Shown piece after piece: positions 24,221 through 35,056 of a stretch of 64,000 bases of DNA (positions are counted from its first letter, which is position 1; each line of letters begins with the position of its first letter). Both the position numbers and the translations under genes were made by a program. The DNA is from Eurosta solidaginis (lineage: Eukaryota; Arthropoda; Insecta; Diptera; Tephritidae): contig NC_090321.1 of NCBI RefSeq assembly GCF_040869045.1, forward strand, positions 136,329,689-136,393,688, written 5' to 3'. Under the pieces are notes generated by a model. The model made no database searches. It saw only the letters and a program-made list of their open reading frames with translations, and was not told the origin of the DNA.

Positions 24221-24577
24221 AAATTGTTAATAGTTTGAACTTGATATTCATATTTTTAAAATTTAGTTCTTAACATCTTAAATCCTTTCTGACAATACAA
24301 ATGTAATAAATGTTCTTGGTGTTGTCTGTGGATACTATTTTACATTTTACCCATTTACTGTGAAGGAAATTTTCATACCGAAATACGAAGAAAATAACAC
24401 TTTTTATGAAACTTGAAAAATCTCCAAATACGTCAAAAATATAGAAGTTGAACCTTTTTTATACCATGTCTGATTCAGGGCTAAATAAAAACAAAAGTGC
24501 TATATGTGTATAGGCGTTTAGCAGCTCTGAATATATTGAATCACACATTATGCATTCTCAATTGTAATACTGAGGTT

Positions 24578-24905
24578 CTTTTTTTTCTAAAGCTTCAACA
24601 ATTTTTCTGCTCGCTGAAAAAAAAAATTCAATTGAAAAGCAAAGGCAAATTAAACAACTCGCCATGGCGGAACGATACAAGGTGGCTGCATGGGACAGCT
24701 GATTATAATCTTTTTTTATTTTATTTGATACGACAACTTCCAGCGCAGTACGATTTTGACATTTGTCCATCGAATTTACAAAAACAAAGTACATGGAATT
24801 TTTATTTATGTTTGCAGGTATGTCACCATGCTGCCACCTTATATCGTTCCGCCATGCAACTCGCATAGTTTGTTTTTGTTTTCAATCTGAAATTTTGTTC
24901 TAAGC
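24578..24905. mobile_element. Foldback MITE 'CTGCTCGC', interrupted by another MITE
   Basis: The left arm AAAGCTTCAACAATTTTTCT, continuing GCTCGCTGAAAAAAAAAATTC, and a right arm whose reverse complement is GCTTAGAACAAAATTTC correspond to the two arms of the intact copy at 34288-34410. The hAT-like MITE at 24663-24856 sits between the arms, so this element is older than that insertion. Confidence 0.6.
24663..24856 (-). mobile_element. hAT-like MITE 'CATGGCGG', copy 2, 194 bp
   Basis: The ends are CATGGCGGAACGATACAAGG and, reverse-complemented, CATGGCGGAACGATATAAGG. The octamer CAACTCGC is exactly repeated at 24655-24662 and 24857-24864. The interior is the reverse complement of copy 1 at 21606-21798 with scattered substitutions. 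It is nested in the foldback element 24578-24905. Confidence 0.93.
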
Positions 24906-25739
24906 AACCAAATGACGCAATAAAACCAGGCAGGTGATCTCAGTAGTGCAACAACAACAAATTTTACGTCCCTTATAGCCCGGCCATGAATTTTAATGTA
25001 GTACTACTTTTATATTACCTTAGCAATGTAATGTGCGTAAAACTCGATATATCTCCACATTAGAAATGGGAACATGAAAGAAAGGAGTAGAGAAAACAGA
25101 GGAAGGAAGTCGGAAAAGTAAAAGAACAAGGGAAAGATGGAGAGTGAGAGTAAACGTAAGAATAAGGGTAATGGCAGAATAATGTCTTTCTTTGATCATA
25201 CGGCTGGGAGTATTTTATGTTTGTCTAAATATTACCAGGGATAGACAGAGTTGTTTAAATAAAATTCTGATAAGCCGATTAGTTTTTGCCATCAAGTAAA
25301 TCTATAAGCTCTGATTTTTACACAAACCCTATCTTTCTGCTCAATGAGCCTACTTCAAAGCATGGTTTACATAGATAAATGTTGGTTCTTGGGACCGTAT
25401 ACCGTAAATTCAGATTTTTCGTATAACAAGCCTTCCAGGAACTCATCCGCAACTTCCAATCCTCTCATTGACGTCAGCAGTGTGTTTCCATATATATTCC
25501 TTAGAAGTGGAAAATGTGATACTCTGAAAAACCAGCCATTCAGTTCCATCGACTAAAACTTTTCCATTTCTTCTAAGGATAAGGATATAAACCTCCATTC
25601 AAGAAGTAAATACAGATCGCAGGCGTTATTTCCTTGCATGTTACTTCATTTTTCAGAAAGGCATTAATGTAGTATTTTCTTATGATACTGAAAAAATTAA
25701 TCGTGCAGATAAGTCAAGAAGCAACACTTAAATTTATGA

Positions 25740-26610
25740 GGGCGCTTTCCACTGCAGCGGGTTCTATGTAACGGAGCGACTCGGAATTCTTTTTCTGGCC
25801 AAGGGCTGTCATTTCAGTGAAACCCCATTTAATTTATTGCGTCTCTACCACAAATTGTTATCCTCGGAGCAGCTCCTTGCAGCTGGACTGCTCGATACCC
25901 TCATGCTCGGAAAATGTATTGAATCTAACCCCGGTCCCAAGCTGTGGTTCTGCTGCATTATCGGAAAAGCATTTACCTTAGACGGTCATACTCTTGCCAG
26001 TGTGGCACGTGTAAAAGATGGTTGCACCGTTCGGGCTCTACTGGGTTAGAACTCAGTGTACGTTGCCCCCGAAATTTCTAAAAAACCTTTATGGCTTCCT
26101 GCTGTTCGCGCCCAAGGATGTTCCGCGATTTACTCTCAAGCGTACCTGCGCCAACTTCTAGCAGCAATGCTGCCCAGCAGGCAACATAAACTGTCTGTTG
26201 TTACTCGCGCCAACCGGCGCCTTCAGCTAACGCTGCCGGTCCAGACCATCACTACAATCTACGTAGAATGGACAGAGGAAATACCGATCACCCCCGTTCC
26301 ACCCCTTTTTATCGGACACACGCACTCGCGTAAGGAGTCATCAACTCCCCACACCATGTGCTCCCTTTGCCAGCTAAGATTATGTATGATCGCGTTATCG
26401 GTCCAATGCAGTTCCTGCTTTTACCGATGTCACCTTCATAGATGCTCTGGGCTTAGAAATGGCAGCCGTACGACCGGTGCTTCGTTGCACCGTGCTGCCA
26501 AAAACAAGTACCAACCCATCTCCGACTTCCGCTGTGACGAGTGCACTTCAGAATTCTGCAACTTAATTGTAAGGGTTCAAACGAAAAATTCGCAGAGATA
26601 GTTCACTACA
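25740..26610 (+). pseudogene. Jockey-type element, 5' part: 2A-like peptide and zinc-finger region
   Basis: This is the upstream part of the element that resumes at 29141 beyond an inserted repeat. Near 25837-25960 it reads LLSSEQLLAAGLLDTLM and LGKCIESNPGPK. The last eight residues, IESNPGPK, match the core of 2A ribosome-skipping peptides (consensus D-V/I-E-x-N-P-G-P), but Cys replaces the Asp. Downstream, at about 26356-26450, MCSLCQLRL, VQCSSCFYRCHLHRCSG gives a CxxC...CxxC...CHxxxCSG zinc-binding pattern seen before the endonuclease in Jockey-group proteins, followed by FRCDECTSEFCN. A stop near 26047 and frame changes break the reading. The order 2A, zinc finger, endonuclease, reverse transcriptase fits one polyprotein. 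Confidence 0.65.
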
Positions 26611-26615
26611 TAAAT

Positions 26616-29140
26616 AACAAGTAAGGAAGGTAAAGTATGGGTGTAACCGAACATTACATACTCAGTTGAGAGCTATGGTGACAACATAAGGGAAAATGTT
26701 TGTATGGCAATGTGTTTGTATGACATGTGCATTAACGAGTATTTTATGAGGGAGTGGGCCATAGTTCTATAGGTGGACGCCATTTAGGGATATCGCCATA
26801 AAGGTGGATCAGGGTTGACTCTAGAATTTGTTTGTGCGATATGGGTATCAAATGAAAGGTATTAATGAGGGTTTTAAAAGGGAGTGGTGGTAGTTGTATA
26901 GGTGGTCGCCTTTTCGAGATATCGCCGTAAAGGTGGACCAGTGGTGACTCTAGTATGCGTTTGTACAAAATGGGTATCAAACGAAAGGTGTTAATGAGTA
27001 TTTTAAAAGGGAGTGATCCTTAGTCCCATATGTGGACGCCGTTTCGAGATATCTCCATAAAGGTGGACCAGAGGTGACCCTAGAATTTGTTTGTACAATA
27101 TGGGTATCAAAAGAAAGGTGTTAATGAGTATTTTAAAAGGGAATGATCCTTAGTTCCATAGGTGGACGCCGTTTCGAGATATCGCCATAAAGGTGGACTA
27201 GGGGTGACCCTAGAATTTGTTTTTACGATATGGGTATCAAATTAAAGGTATTAATGAGGGTTTTAAATGGGAGTGGTGGTAGCTATGTAGGTGGTCGCCT
27301 TTTCGAGATATCGCCATAAAGGTGGACCAGTGGTGACTCTAGTATGCGTTTGTACCAAATGGGTATCAAAGGAAAGGTGTTAATGAGTATTTTAAAAGGG
27401 AGTGGGCCTTAGTCCTATAGGTGGACGCCGTTTCGAAATATCGCCATATAGGTGGACCAGGGGTGACTTTAGAATACGTTTGTACAATATGGGTATCAAT
27501 CGAAAGGTGTTAATGAGTATTTTAAAAGGGAGTGGGCCTTAGTTCTATAGGTGGACGCCTTTTCGAGATATCGCCGTAAAAGTAGACCAGGGGTGACTCT
27601 AGAATATGTTTGTACGATATGGGTATCAAATGAAAGGTGTTAATGAGTATTTTAAAATGGCGTGGGGCTTAGTTCTATAGGTGGACGCCTTTTCGAGATA
27701 TCGCCATAAACGTGGACCAGGGGTGACTCTAGAATGTGTTTGTACGATATTGGTATCAAATTAAAGGTATTAATGAGAGTTTTAAAAGGGAGTGGTGGTA
27801 GTTGTATATGTGAAGGCGTTTTCCAGATATCGACCAAAATGTGGACCAGGCTGACCCAGAACATCATCTGTTGGATACCGCTAATTTATTTATATATGTA
27901 ATACCTGCCAAGATTTCAAGGGTTTTTAATTTTGCAGAACTTTTTCATTTTCTTCTACTTAATATGGTAGGTGTCACAACCATTTTACAAAGTTTTTTCT
28001 AAAGTTATATTTCGCGTCAATAAACCAATGCAATTACCATGTTTCATCCCTTTTTTCGTATTTGGTATAGAATTAGGGCATTTTTTTCATTTTTCGTAAT
28101 TTTTGATATCGAAAAAGTGGACGTGGTCATAGTCGGATTTCGTTCAAGATAAAGTGAGTTCAGATAAGTACGTGAACTAAGTTCAGTAAAGATATGTCGA
28201 TTTTGCTCAAGTTATCGTGTTAACGGCCATGCGGAAGGACACACGGACGACTGTGTATAAAAACTGGGCGTGGCTTTAACCGATTTCGCCCATTTTCACA
28301 GAGAACAGTTAACGTCATAAAATCTATGCCCCTACCAAATTTTAAAAGGATTGGTAAATGTTTGTTCGACTTATGGCATTAAAAGTATCCTAGACAAATT
28401 AAATGAAAAAGGGCGGAGCCACACCCATTTTGAAATTTTCTTTTATTTTTGTATTTTGTTGCACCATATCATTACTGGAGTTGAATGTTGACATAATTTA
28501 CTTATATACTGTAAAGATATAAAATTTTTTGTTAAAATTTTACTTTAAAAGAATTTTTTTTTAAAAGTGGGCGTGGTCCTTCTCCGATTTTGCTAATTTT
28601 TATTAAGCATACATATAGTAATAGGAGTAACCAAATTTCATCATGATATCTTCAACGACTGTCAAATTACAGCTTGCAAAAATTTTAAATTACTTTCTGT
28701 TAAAAGTGGGCGGTGCCACGCCCATTGTCCAAAATTTTACCAATTTTCTATTCTGCGTCATAAGTTCAACTCACCTACCAAGTTTCATCGCTTTATCTGT
28801 CTCTGGTAATGAATTATTGCACTTTTTCGGTTTTTCGAAATTTTCGATATCGAAAAAGTGGGCGTGGTTATAGTCCTATATCGTTCATTTTAAATAGCGG
28901 TCTGAGACGAGTGCTCAGGAACCTACATATCAAATTTCATCAAGATACCTCAAAATTTACTCAAGTTATCGTGTTAACGGGCGGACGGACCGACATGGCT
29001 CAATCAAATTTTTTTTCGATCCTGATGATTTTGATATATGGAAGTCTATATCTATCTCGATTCCTTTATACTTGTACAACCAACCGTTATCCAATCAAAC
29101 TTAATGTACTCTGTGAGCTCTACTCAACTGAGTATAAAAA
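26616..29140 (+). mobile_element. Large non-coding dispersed repeat, copy A, 2.5 kb
   Basis: The left end AACAAGTAAGGAAGG and the right end AACTGAGTATAAAAA match, in reverse orientation, the limits of the copy at 55608-57820. ATACTCAGTTGAG occurs near both ends in inverted orientation, and the left end also carries an imperfect hairpin (GGGTGTAACCGAACATT). The first half is a tandem array of about 130-bp units. The second half has GTGGGCGTGG-like cores near 28118, 28263, 28410, 28566, 28704 and 28857, about 148 bp apart. No protein is conserved. The element splits a Jockey copy between its zinc finger and its endonuclease. Mode of movement unknown. Confidence 0.8.
26740..27860 (+). repeat. 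Minisatellite array, about nine units of 130 bp
   Basis: The marker AGGTGGACGCC (or close variants) begins at 26771, 26900, 27030, 27160, 27289, 27419, 27549, 27679 and about 27809, a period of 129-130. Each unit carries GAGATATCGCC, ATAAAGGTGGACCAG, GTGACTCTAGAAT, TGGGTATCAAA and TTAATGAGTATTTTAAAA. Units differ by several percent by eye. The array is internal to the large repeat; the reverse-oriented copy at 55608-57820 has five or six units. Confidence 0.92.
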
Positions 29141-30605
29141 TAATATAGGTATAGGCGCACTTTAAGAAACAAAGCTAACTGCCAGATCGGACCTACGAAC
29201 ATGCGATGGCTGCAACATCCACAGCAAAAATATCACTCAAGGGGTAATGGTGGGGATCCTGCCTTTATCACCCATCACACCGTCCAATATAGTCTATTTC
29301 AATCCAACAGCAGCCGCAGGGATAAAACCTTAGAAAGTCAAGGCAACCATCCGGTCAGGCGATGTTGACCTAGAAATGATTAAGATCAATATCCTTCCTT
29401 CTACTTGATGTCCAAGTGGCTATCGCCCTTATATCAGTACGCTACTCTGTGGCGAAAACCGACTTATCATTGGCGATTTCTAAGCTCACCACGACCTCTG
29501 GCATGCCAGCTTGTCAGTAGATAGCAGAGGCAGGCAGCTAGCAAAGCAAATAGACAATACGACTTTCTGCACGATAATCGGCGATGCCCCCAACAGAATT
29601 GCAGGTAATTGTCACAGCTCGCCAGACATTTTTATCGTCAGCTCACGGCTCATAATCTGATTTGAATGGAAGCCGATGCTTACTTTAGCATACGACCACC
29701 TGCCCGTACTCCTTTCAATACATCGACCTGCCAATTATATTTTGCAAAATGGACTTTTATTAATTTCATTAAAGCTAACTGGAGAGGCTACACAATCTTC
29801 AAAAATCGATCTTTAGCTGCTCTCGACATCCGGACTGATGTCCGGCAAGGCGATCATGAGTTCTCCAAGGTAATCGCTTCAGATTTTACACGCCTTACTC
29901 CGGCCGGTAGAACACCTGAAATCATACCGCATTTCCCGGCTGAAGCTGCAAACAAGAGAACGTGACCTGGCGAGACAACTCGACCCTAGAGACGCCCATT
30001 TTAGCAGTCTCAACTTGGATATTATGCGGCTGGTAAATGAACACAAACGTGCCAAATAGAAGGAGAACCTAAGAACTGCAACCTCTCTACGGGAGTCGGA
30101 AAATGCTGGTTAGCCGTCAAATCCTTGTCCAGTCCAACAAAAGACAATGATAAAGTATCCACAGCCTTCGGCGATAAATTTATGTCTGATTCAAAGAAAT
30201 GCGCGAGCGTCTTTTTCCGACAATTTATAATTCAGTCTTCAATAGACAAGGTCAGGCATCGTGCACACAGACGGGCACATAAACACAAACACGACGTGCC
30301 ACCCTGGGGGTTCCACAGAGGTTGAAGGAGCCATCCACAAGGGCCAGACGGAATAGCCATGCCAATGCTAAAACACCTTGCCGATGAGGGAATAAACTAA
30401 CTAACGCATGTTTTGAACCTGTCTCTGCAGTCCTTTGTCATTCCCGAACAATGGATAATTGCAAGGATAATTCCATTACTAAGGCCTGATAACCAGCTAA
30501 CGAAAGCGAATCATATCGACCGATACCAAGCCGTCTTGCTCCCTCATTTTACAGCAAATTTTTAGCCTAGCCATCAACCAACATGGCTTCCACAAAATGC
30601 TTAGC
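29141..30605 (+). pseudogene. Jockey-type element, endonuclease part
   Basis: After the inserted repeat the reading resumes with ETKLTARSDLRTCDGCNIHS. Apurinic-type endonuclease motifs follow: GENRLIIGDF, a stop codon where Asn is expected, then AHHDLWHA; next SSPDIFIVSS and YDHLPVLLSIHRPA (normally SDHLPV). Frameshifts occur near 29360-29420 and again after 29700. Toward 30590 the reading INQHGFHKMLSTTTA reaches the reverse transcriptase start, where the SINE at 30622 interrupts. It is continuous with 25740-26610 and 31001-32500. Confidence 0.8.
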
Positions 30606-30621
30606 ACCACCACCGCGTTTA

Positions 30622-30984
30622 AAAAACAAAAATAAATGTAAGGCGCGATAACCTCCGAAGAGATCTAAGGCCAAGCTTCTCTTCCAATTTGCGTCGTGCT
30701 CCTCTTGATTTTCCCTGCAAATTGGCCGGACGGGTCCTACATGTTTCATGCCACTCCGAACGGCATCTGCAAGGCAGATGAATTTTCACTGAGAGCTTTT
30801 CATGGCAGAAATACACCCGGAGCGCTTGCCAAACACTGCCGAGGGGCGACCCCGCTTTAGAAAAATTGTCTTCTAATTGAAAAACCTTATTTATAAAATT
30901 TTGATGTTGCTTTGCCCGGGGCGTGAACCCAGGGCATACAATGTGGTAGGCGTAGCACGCTACCATCACACCACGGTGGCCGCC
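30622..30984 (-). mobile_element. tRNA-derived SINE (type 1), copy 1, full length, 363 bp
   Basis: On the minus strand it starts GGCGGCCACCGTGGTGTGAT, has an A-box-like TGGTAGCGTGC and a B-box-like GGGTTCACGCCC, then a body of about 290 bp (CTTCGGAGGTTATCGCG near the end) and an AT-rich tail. ACCACCACCGCGTTTA at 30606-30621 and ACCACAACCGCGTTTA at 30985-31000 are the target duplication, 16 bp with one difference. It splits the Jockey reverse transcriptase inside STTTALN. Copies also lie at 36134-36388 and 43332-43700. Confidence 0.9.
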
Positions 30985-31000
30985 ACCACAACCGCGTTTA

Positions 31001-32500
31001 ACGCCATAAACACTCAGATAAATTTTACTAAATCAGGAAAGCCCCCATCACAAGACGGTGCTCGTGGCACTTTACCTGCCAAAATCTTTTGACACAGTCA
31101 ATTACCTCACGCTACTCTAAGACATAGATACACAGATAGATACTCCAAGACACATTCTTTGTCTAAAAAATGGATCGCACATTATCTCGTCGTCGGCAAG
31201 CGTCGGTTCAATTTAGGAACGAAATCTCAAATCCCAGGAAAATTAAACAGGGGGTACCACTGGGTGATGTCCCAGCCGCGCTTCTGTTTAATTACTACAT
31301 ATCAAAACTTCCTTCCCCACCAAAAGGAGTTAAAATCATTTCCTATGCCGACGACTCCACGATTATGGCAAAAGGACCGCGCCCTTCAATAGATGAATTA
31401 GTTTCTAAAGTAAACAGCTATCTCCCCGAGATTTCTGGTTTCTTCACCTCGCGCAACCTGGAATTATCACCGACAAAATCCAAGACCACGCTGTTTACGA
31501 CATAGAAGAAGCAAATGCAGCAAATATTGGACGATCACGTCGATGGTGTGACGCTACCGACTGCCAGACACCCAAAGGTCTTAGGAGTAACGTTCGACAA
31601 TACTCTGACCTTCAAGGCGTATGACACCGAAATTGTATTTAAAGTACAAATCTGCAACAAATTCGTAAAATCGCTTGGCGGGAGTACCTCGGGAAAAGAT
31701 AAAAAAACGTTGCTAACCACGTACACAGAAATTGGCGTGCCGCACATGAGCTACGCGTCACCAGATTGGTTGCCTGGTCTTAAAAACACATACTGGGAAA
31801 GGCTGCAGGACTGTCAAAATGCTGCAATCAGAACTACCACCGGATGTCTCCTTATGACCCCCCAACACCACCACCTACATAGTGAGGCCAAAGATCTCAT
31901 CATTAAAGAGCACAATGAAATGCTGAGCAGGCAGTTTTTGCTAAACTGTAACAAATCAGGACATCCTAGCAAACAACAGCTTGATTCAGCCCCGCCTTCA
32001 TGGCGATTAAGGGAATATCTCCATAAGCACTATGACGAGATCCGACACCTGCCAGTACAGCCGTTTGTTCCAGACAAATATAAGCAGGCTCTAAGCCAAA
32101 TCCACACAGAATCGGTAAACTCTTTTGCCAGGACGCACCGGTGAACACTGTTATTAATATACAACATCCTACTCTTGCAGAACAAGAAAGCACATTACTT
32201 AGGGAGGCACGACTCACCCTGGCCTTACTTCGTTCTGGATACTGAAATAGGTTAAACTCTTACTTGTCCAGAATCAACCCCGACATACGTCATGTATGTC
32301 ATGCATGCGAAGTGTCCCCACATGACACCAACCATTTTTTCAATTCTAATGTGGAATCTGCCCCTAACCCCAATCTGCCTATGATGCGCCCTTGTTGGAA
32401 CTGCCAGTTTATTTGTACTCCCGTTAGACGACTTTGAAGCAATTTGTGAGTGATCGTGTGCCCATTGAATGGGGCGAAGCACGGTTAGCACAACAACAAG
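31001..32500 (+). pseudogene. Jockey-type element, reverse transcriptase and 3' part
   Basis: After the SINE the reading continues FNAINTQINF and FDTVNYLTLL, then RKIKQGVPLGDVPAALLFNY, KIISYADDSTIMAKGPRPS (catalytic YADD intact), SGFFTSRNLELSPTKS, GVTLPTARHPKVLGVTFDNT, PHMSYASPDWLPGLK and HNEMLSRQFLLNCNKSGHPS to 32144. The C-terminal zinc-binding region (NPDIRHVCHACEVSPHDTNH type) follows at about 32230-32340 with frameshifts. The 3' end is near 32500, where CACAACAACAAGAGG resembles the short-repeat tails of related copies. Reading 31515-32144 is open for 209 residues, but stops and shifts elsewhere make the element inactive. Confidence 0.85.
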
Positions 32501-32989
32501 AGGGCGAGTATTGTCAAATGCCACTCCATTTTGTTAAACTGACTTCACCTGACTGATTTTATTGCGTCATGAGCAAGCAGAAAAGAACACCCATTATATG
32601 TTTTAAACACAAAATTACTGTGGGGATATAAAACAAGCGCGCAAATTTGCAAACACAATGAATTGGTCAACAAACAAAGATAAATAAAATGAAAGAAAAA
32701 ATAACCACCATTGTCACTCTTTTGATTGATTTCCGTATTTTACTTTCAAAATTTGTATGGCTTATGCTAAATTAATGTCGCTAATGCTAAACTTAGGCAA
32801 GAAGATGGCTAAGTTAAGCTTAAACTCTAGTTAAATTTAAATTCCAGAGCAATTTTTCAGCAACAGTTTAAGGCCACTTTTGGATATGGATTAGATATGT
32901 AGATAAATTATCGATTTTGTTTACCCAACAAACGTGGAAAAAATGTTTCCCTATTATGCGAAAACAAGTTTTCGAGAAAAACGCGTTTA

Positions 32990-33210
32990 AAGTTTTTGTT
33001 TAGCTTGACTCTGTGTAGCGGCTGGCAATTGTGGACGAATTTTGTAATTAAAATTTAAGTAACTTCCCGATAAGGTTCAAGCTTGAAACTTGGAATATAA
33101 AATATCCGATAGGTGGCGCATGGATAAAAATATTTCAAAAAATCGTATTTGTGGTCCGATTTGGCTTTAAATGCGATTTGTGAGAAAACTAAGAAAGAAG
33201 GTTTGTTCCA
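32990..33210 (+). repeat. Dispersed repeat, copy 2 (see 12600-12880)
   Basis: TTTGTTTAGCTTGACTCTG, AAGTAACTTCCCGATAAGG and CAAGCTTGAAACTTGGAATA match copy 1 at 12600-12880 in order and strand. This copy lacks the extra internal stretch. Ends are not defined. Confidence 0.7.
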
Positions 33211-34287
33211 TTGGAAAGAGCGTTAAATTCTCTATAAGAATCATTCAAAAAGTGAATAACGGCATTTTCGGACAATAGGTCCCTTTCATGATTCCAGATC
33301 ACATATTTACTTCTGAAGTTGATAGCCAACATCATTCTCCAATCACTATCCAAACTTTGAAAAATTTTATAAAATGTATAGTTCTCGAGTTGATCTCCAA
33401 CATCGTTCTTAAATTATTCTCCAACTTTGGAGAGGTTTTGAGAAACTTTTGTTTCGAAAATGAACATCCAGCACATTTCTCAAGTTGATATCCTGAGTTG
33501 GAGTTGAAAAAATCTTCTTCAAGGTGGCGCCACCAAAGCCATTAGCCGTTTATTGTGAGAAATAAAAGTTGGTAGCATTCATGAAACGAATTAAAAACAA
33601 TTATGCTTTATTATCAGGAAAGTATTGTCGTATTGGAATCTTACATTTGAGTAAAATTAGAGAATCAGACTTGAGTACAAGTTAATAACTACCTTTTTCT
33701 CAACTCTAGTAACAGCATTATTTGCTTTATAGAAAAATGCTCTTTTTGTTGAGAGCGCTATTATCCCCAAGTTGAATCACTGTTAAGGAATAACGCTTTA
33801 GATTTTAAAAGTTTGCTAGTTATCAACTTGAGTACTTAAACCCAAATTCTTATTGGGTACAAAGCCATTGCTGAGAGAAAAAATACTGTGATCAAATAAG
33901 TCTCTGGCTTCCCGGCATAGCTGAAAAAGTAACTTTTTTCCCAAAATTGAATTAATGCCCGATTCGATATCTGTAAGTGTTAATTAAAAAAAATATTAAT
34001 TTATACTGTAGTATCCAACATTCAGTTCATAATATCGACATTTTCCAACCAAACCACTGCATTCTTCCCAGCACAACCGAACAACTCATAGTTTTTGTTT
34101 TTTTATTTAACAAAAATTATTTTAAATTTTGATCAGTACATTTTTTAGTAATGATTAGTTTTTGTTATTCCGGAATAATTGTAACTTTTTGGATTCCTCA
34201 CGTGGAATGACATAATTTAAAAGCGTTCCTGTTTTGGAATAACAAAATTCAAAAGTATTTCGCTAATGAATAATGGCCATTTTTTTA

Positions 34288-34410
34288 AAGGTTCAACATT
34301 TTTTCTGCTCGCTTAAAAAAATTTCAATTAAAGGCAGCTCGCTTAATTTCTTTTTGTTTACCAATTGAAATTTTTTCTAAGCGAGCAGAAAAAGTTTTGA
34401 AGCTTTAGAA
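34288..34410. mobile_element. Foldback MITE 'CTGCTCGC', intact copy
   Basis: The left arm TTTTTCTGCTCGCTTAAAAA, then AATTTCAATT, and a right arm whose reverse complement reads CTTTTTCTGCTCGCTTAGAA, then AAAATTTCAATT, give about 40 paired bases around a 30-base loop. Outer bases (AAAGGTTCAAC and, inverted, AAAGCTTCAAA) extend the pairing. No target duplication is clear. The split copy is at 24578-24905. Confidence 0.75.
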
Positions 34411-35056
34411 CAAAAAAACGACAAATTTTACTATTCTAAATCATTACTCTAGTGAATAATTGCCTTGAAAGGTTTTTTTTTACATTGTTGCATGCGAAAT
34501 TGCCATACTTTGAACATTACAAGCGAAAGTCTAAATGATTAATACTTCAAAGTCCAGTTTATCAGTGTTAGTTTAAGCTACAGTAAAGGTTTAACTTAGC
34601 CTTACTCTAACACTTTGGCCATTTAAACTAAGACCAACATTCAAAACATCTTAACACGGCCATTTCGGTACATTTTATTGTTTCGTTTTCGAAAGAAGTA
34701 CGGCTTTGCATATTAAAAAAATCGTACAGTTCGAATTTTTCGAATTAAATGTCATTTCAGCATTGCAAAAGACATCGATCAATGCAGTTATATTATGCAA
34801 AGCAGTGGCTTTCGACCTGTTGGTCGCAACCGCTTGCAAAAGGGACCATCACTACCCATTAGATTCATAATTTGGTTAGTTGGTTGCTGTGCCGCCTGGA
34901 TACCAAAGATCCCAGCAGAAGTAGCGCACGGTGCGACATTTTGATGCAGATTTTTGCTTCAACGAATTGCTGCTGGTTTAGTATGTTTAGTCAGTACTCC
35001 GTCTGAACCATTTGTTGCAGACAATGAGCCTGCTGATATCTTTTACAGGGCATTTA

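Noticed and set aside
26740..27860. CRISPR-like array
   Set aside because: The units are 130-bp contiguous tandem repeats with no unique spacers, in eukaryotic DNA; it is a minisatellite.
26744..27867. Short readings across the 130-bp array as proteins
   Set aside because: They recur with the array period and have no start context; they are by-products of the tandem repeat.
26616..29140. Helitron call for the large dispersed repeat
   Set aside because: A hairpin lies near one end, but the ends do not show TC...CTRR with A/T insertion, and inverted ATACTCAGTTGAG motifs occur at both ends. Left unclassified.
28643..29165. Readings conserved between the repeat copies at 28643-29165 and 55518-56113
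   Set aside because: The similarity is explained by repeat copies at DNA level; the frames are low in complexity and broken differently in each copy.
30125..30325. Separate small gene of 66 residues
   Set aside because: It lies within the Jockey element between its endonuclease and reverse transcriptase and has no support of its own.
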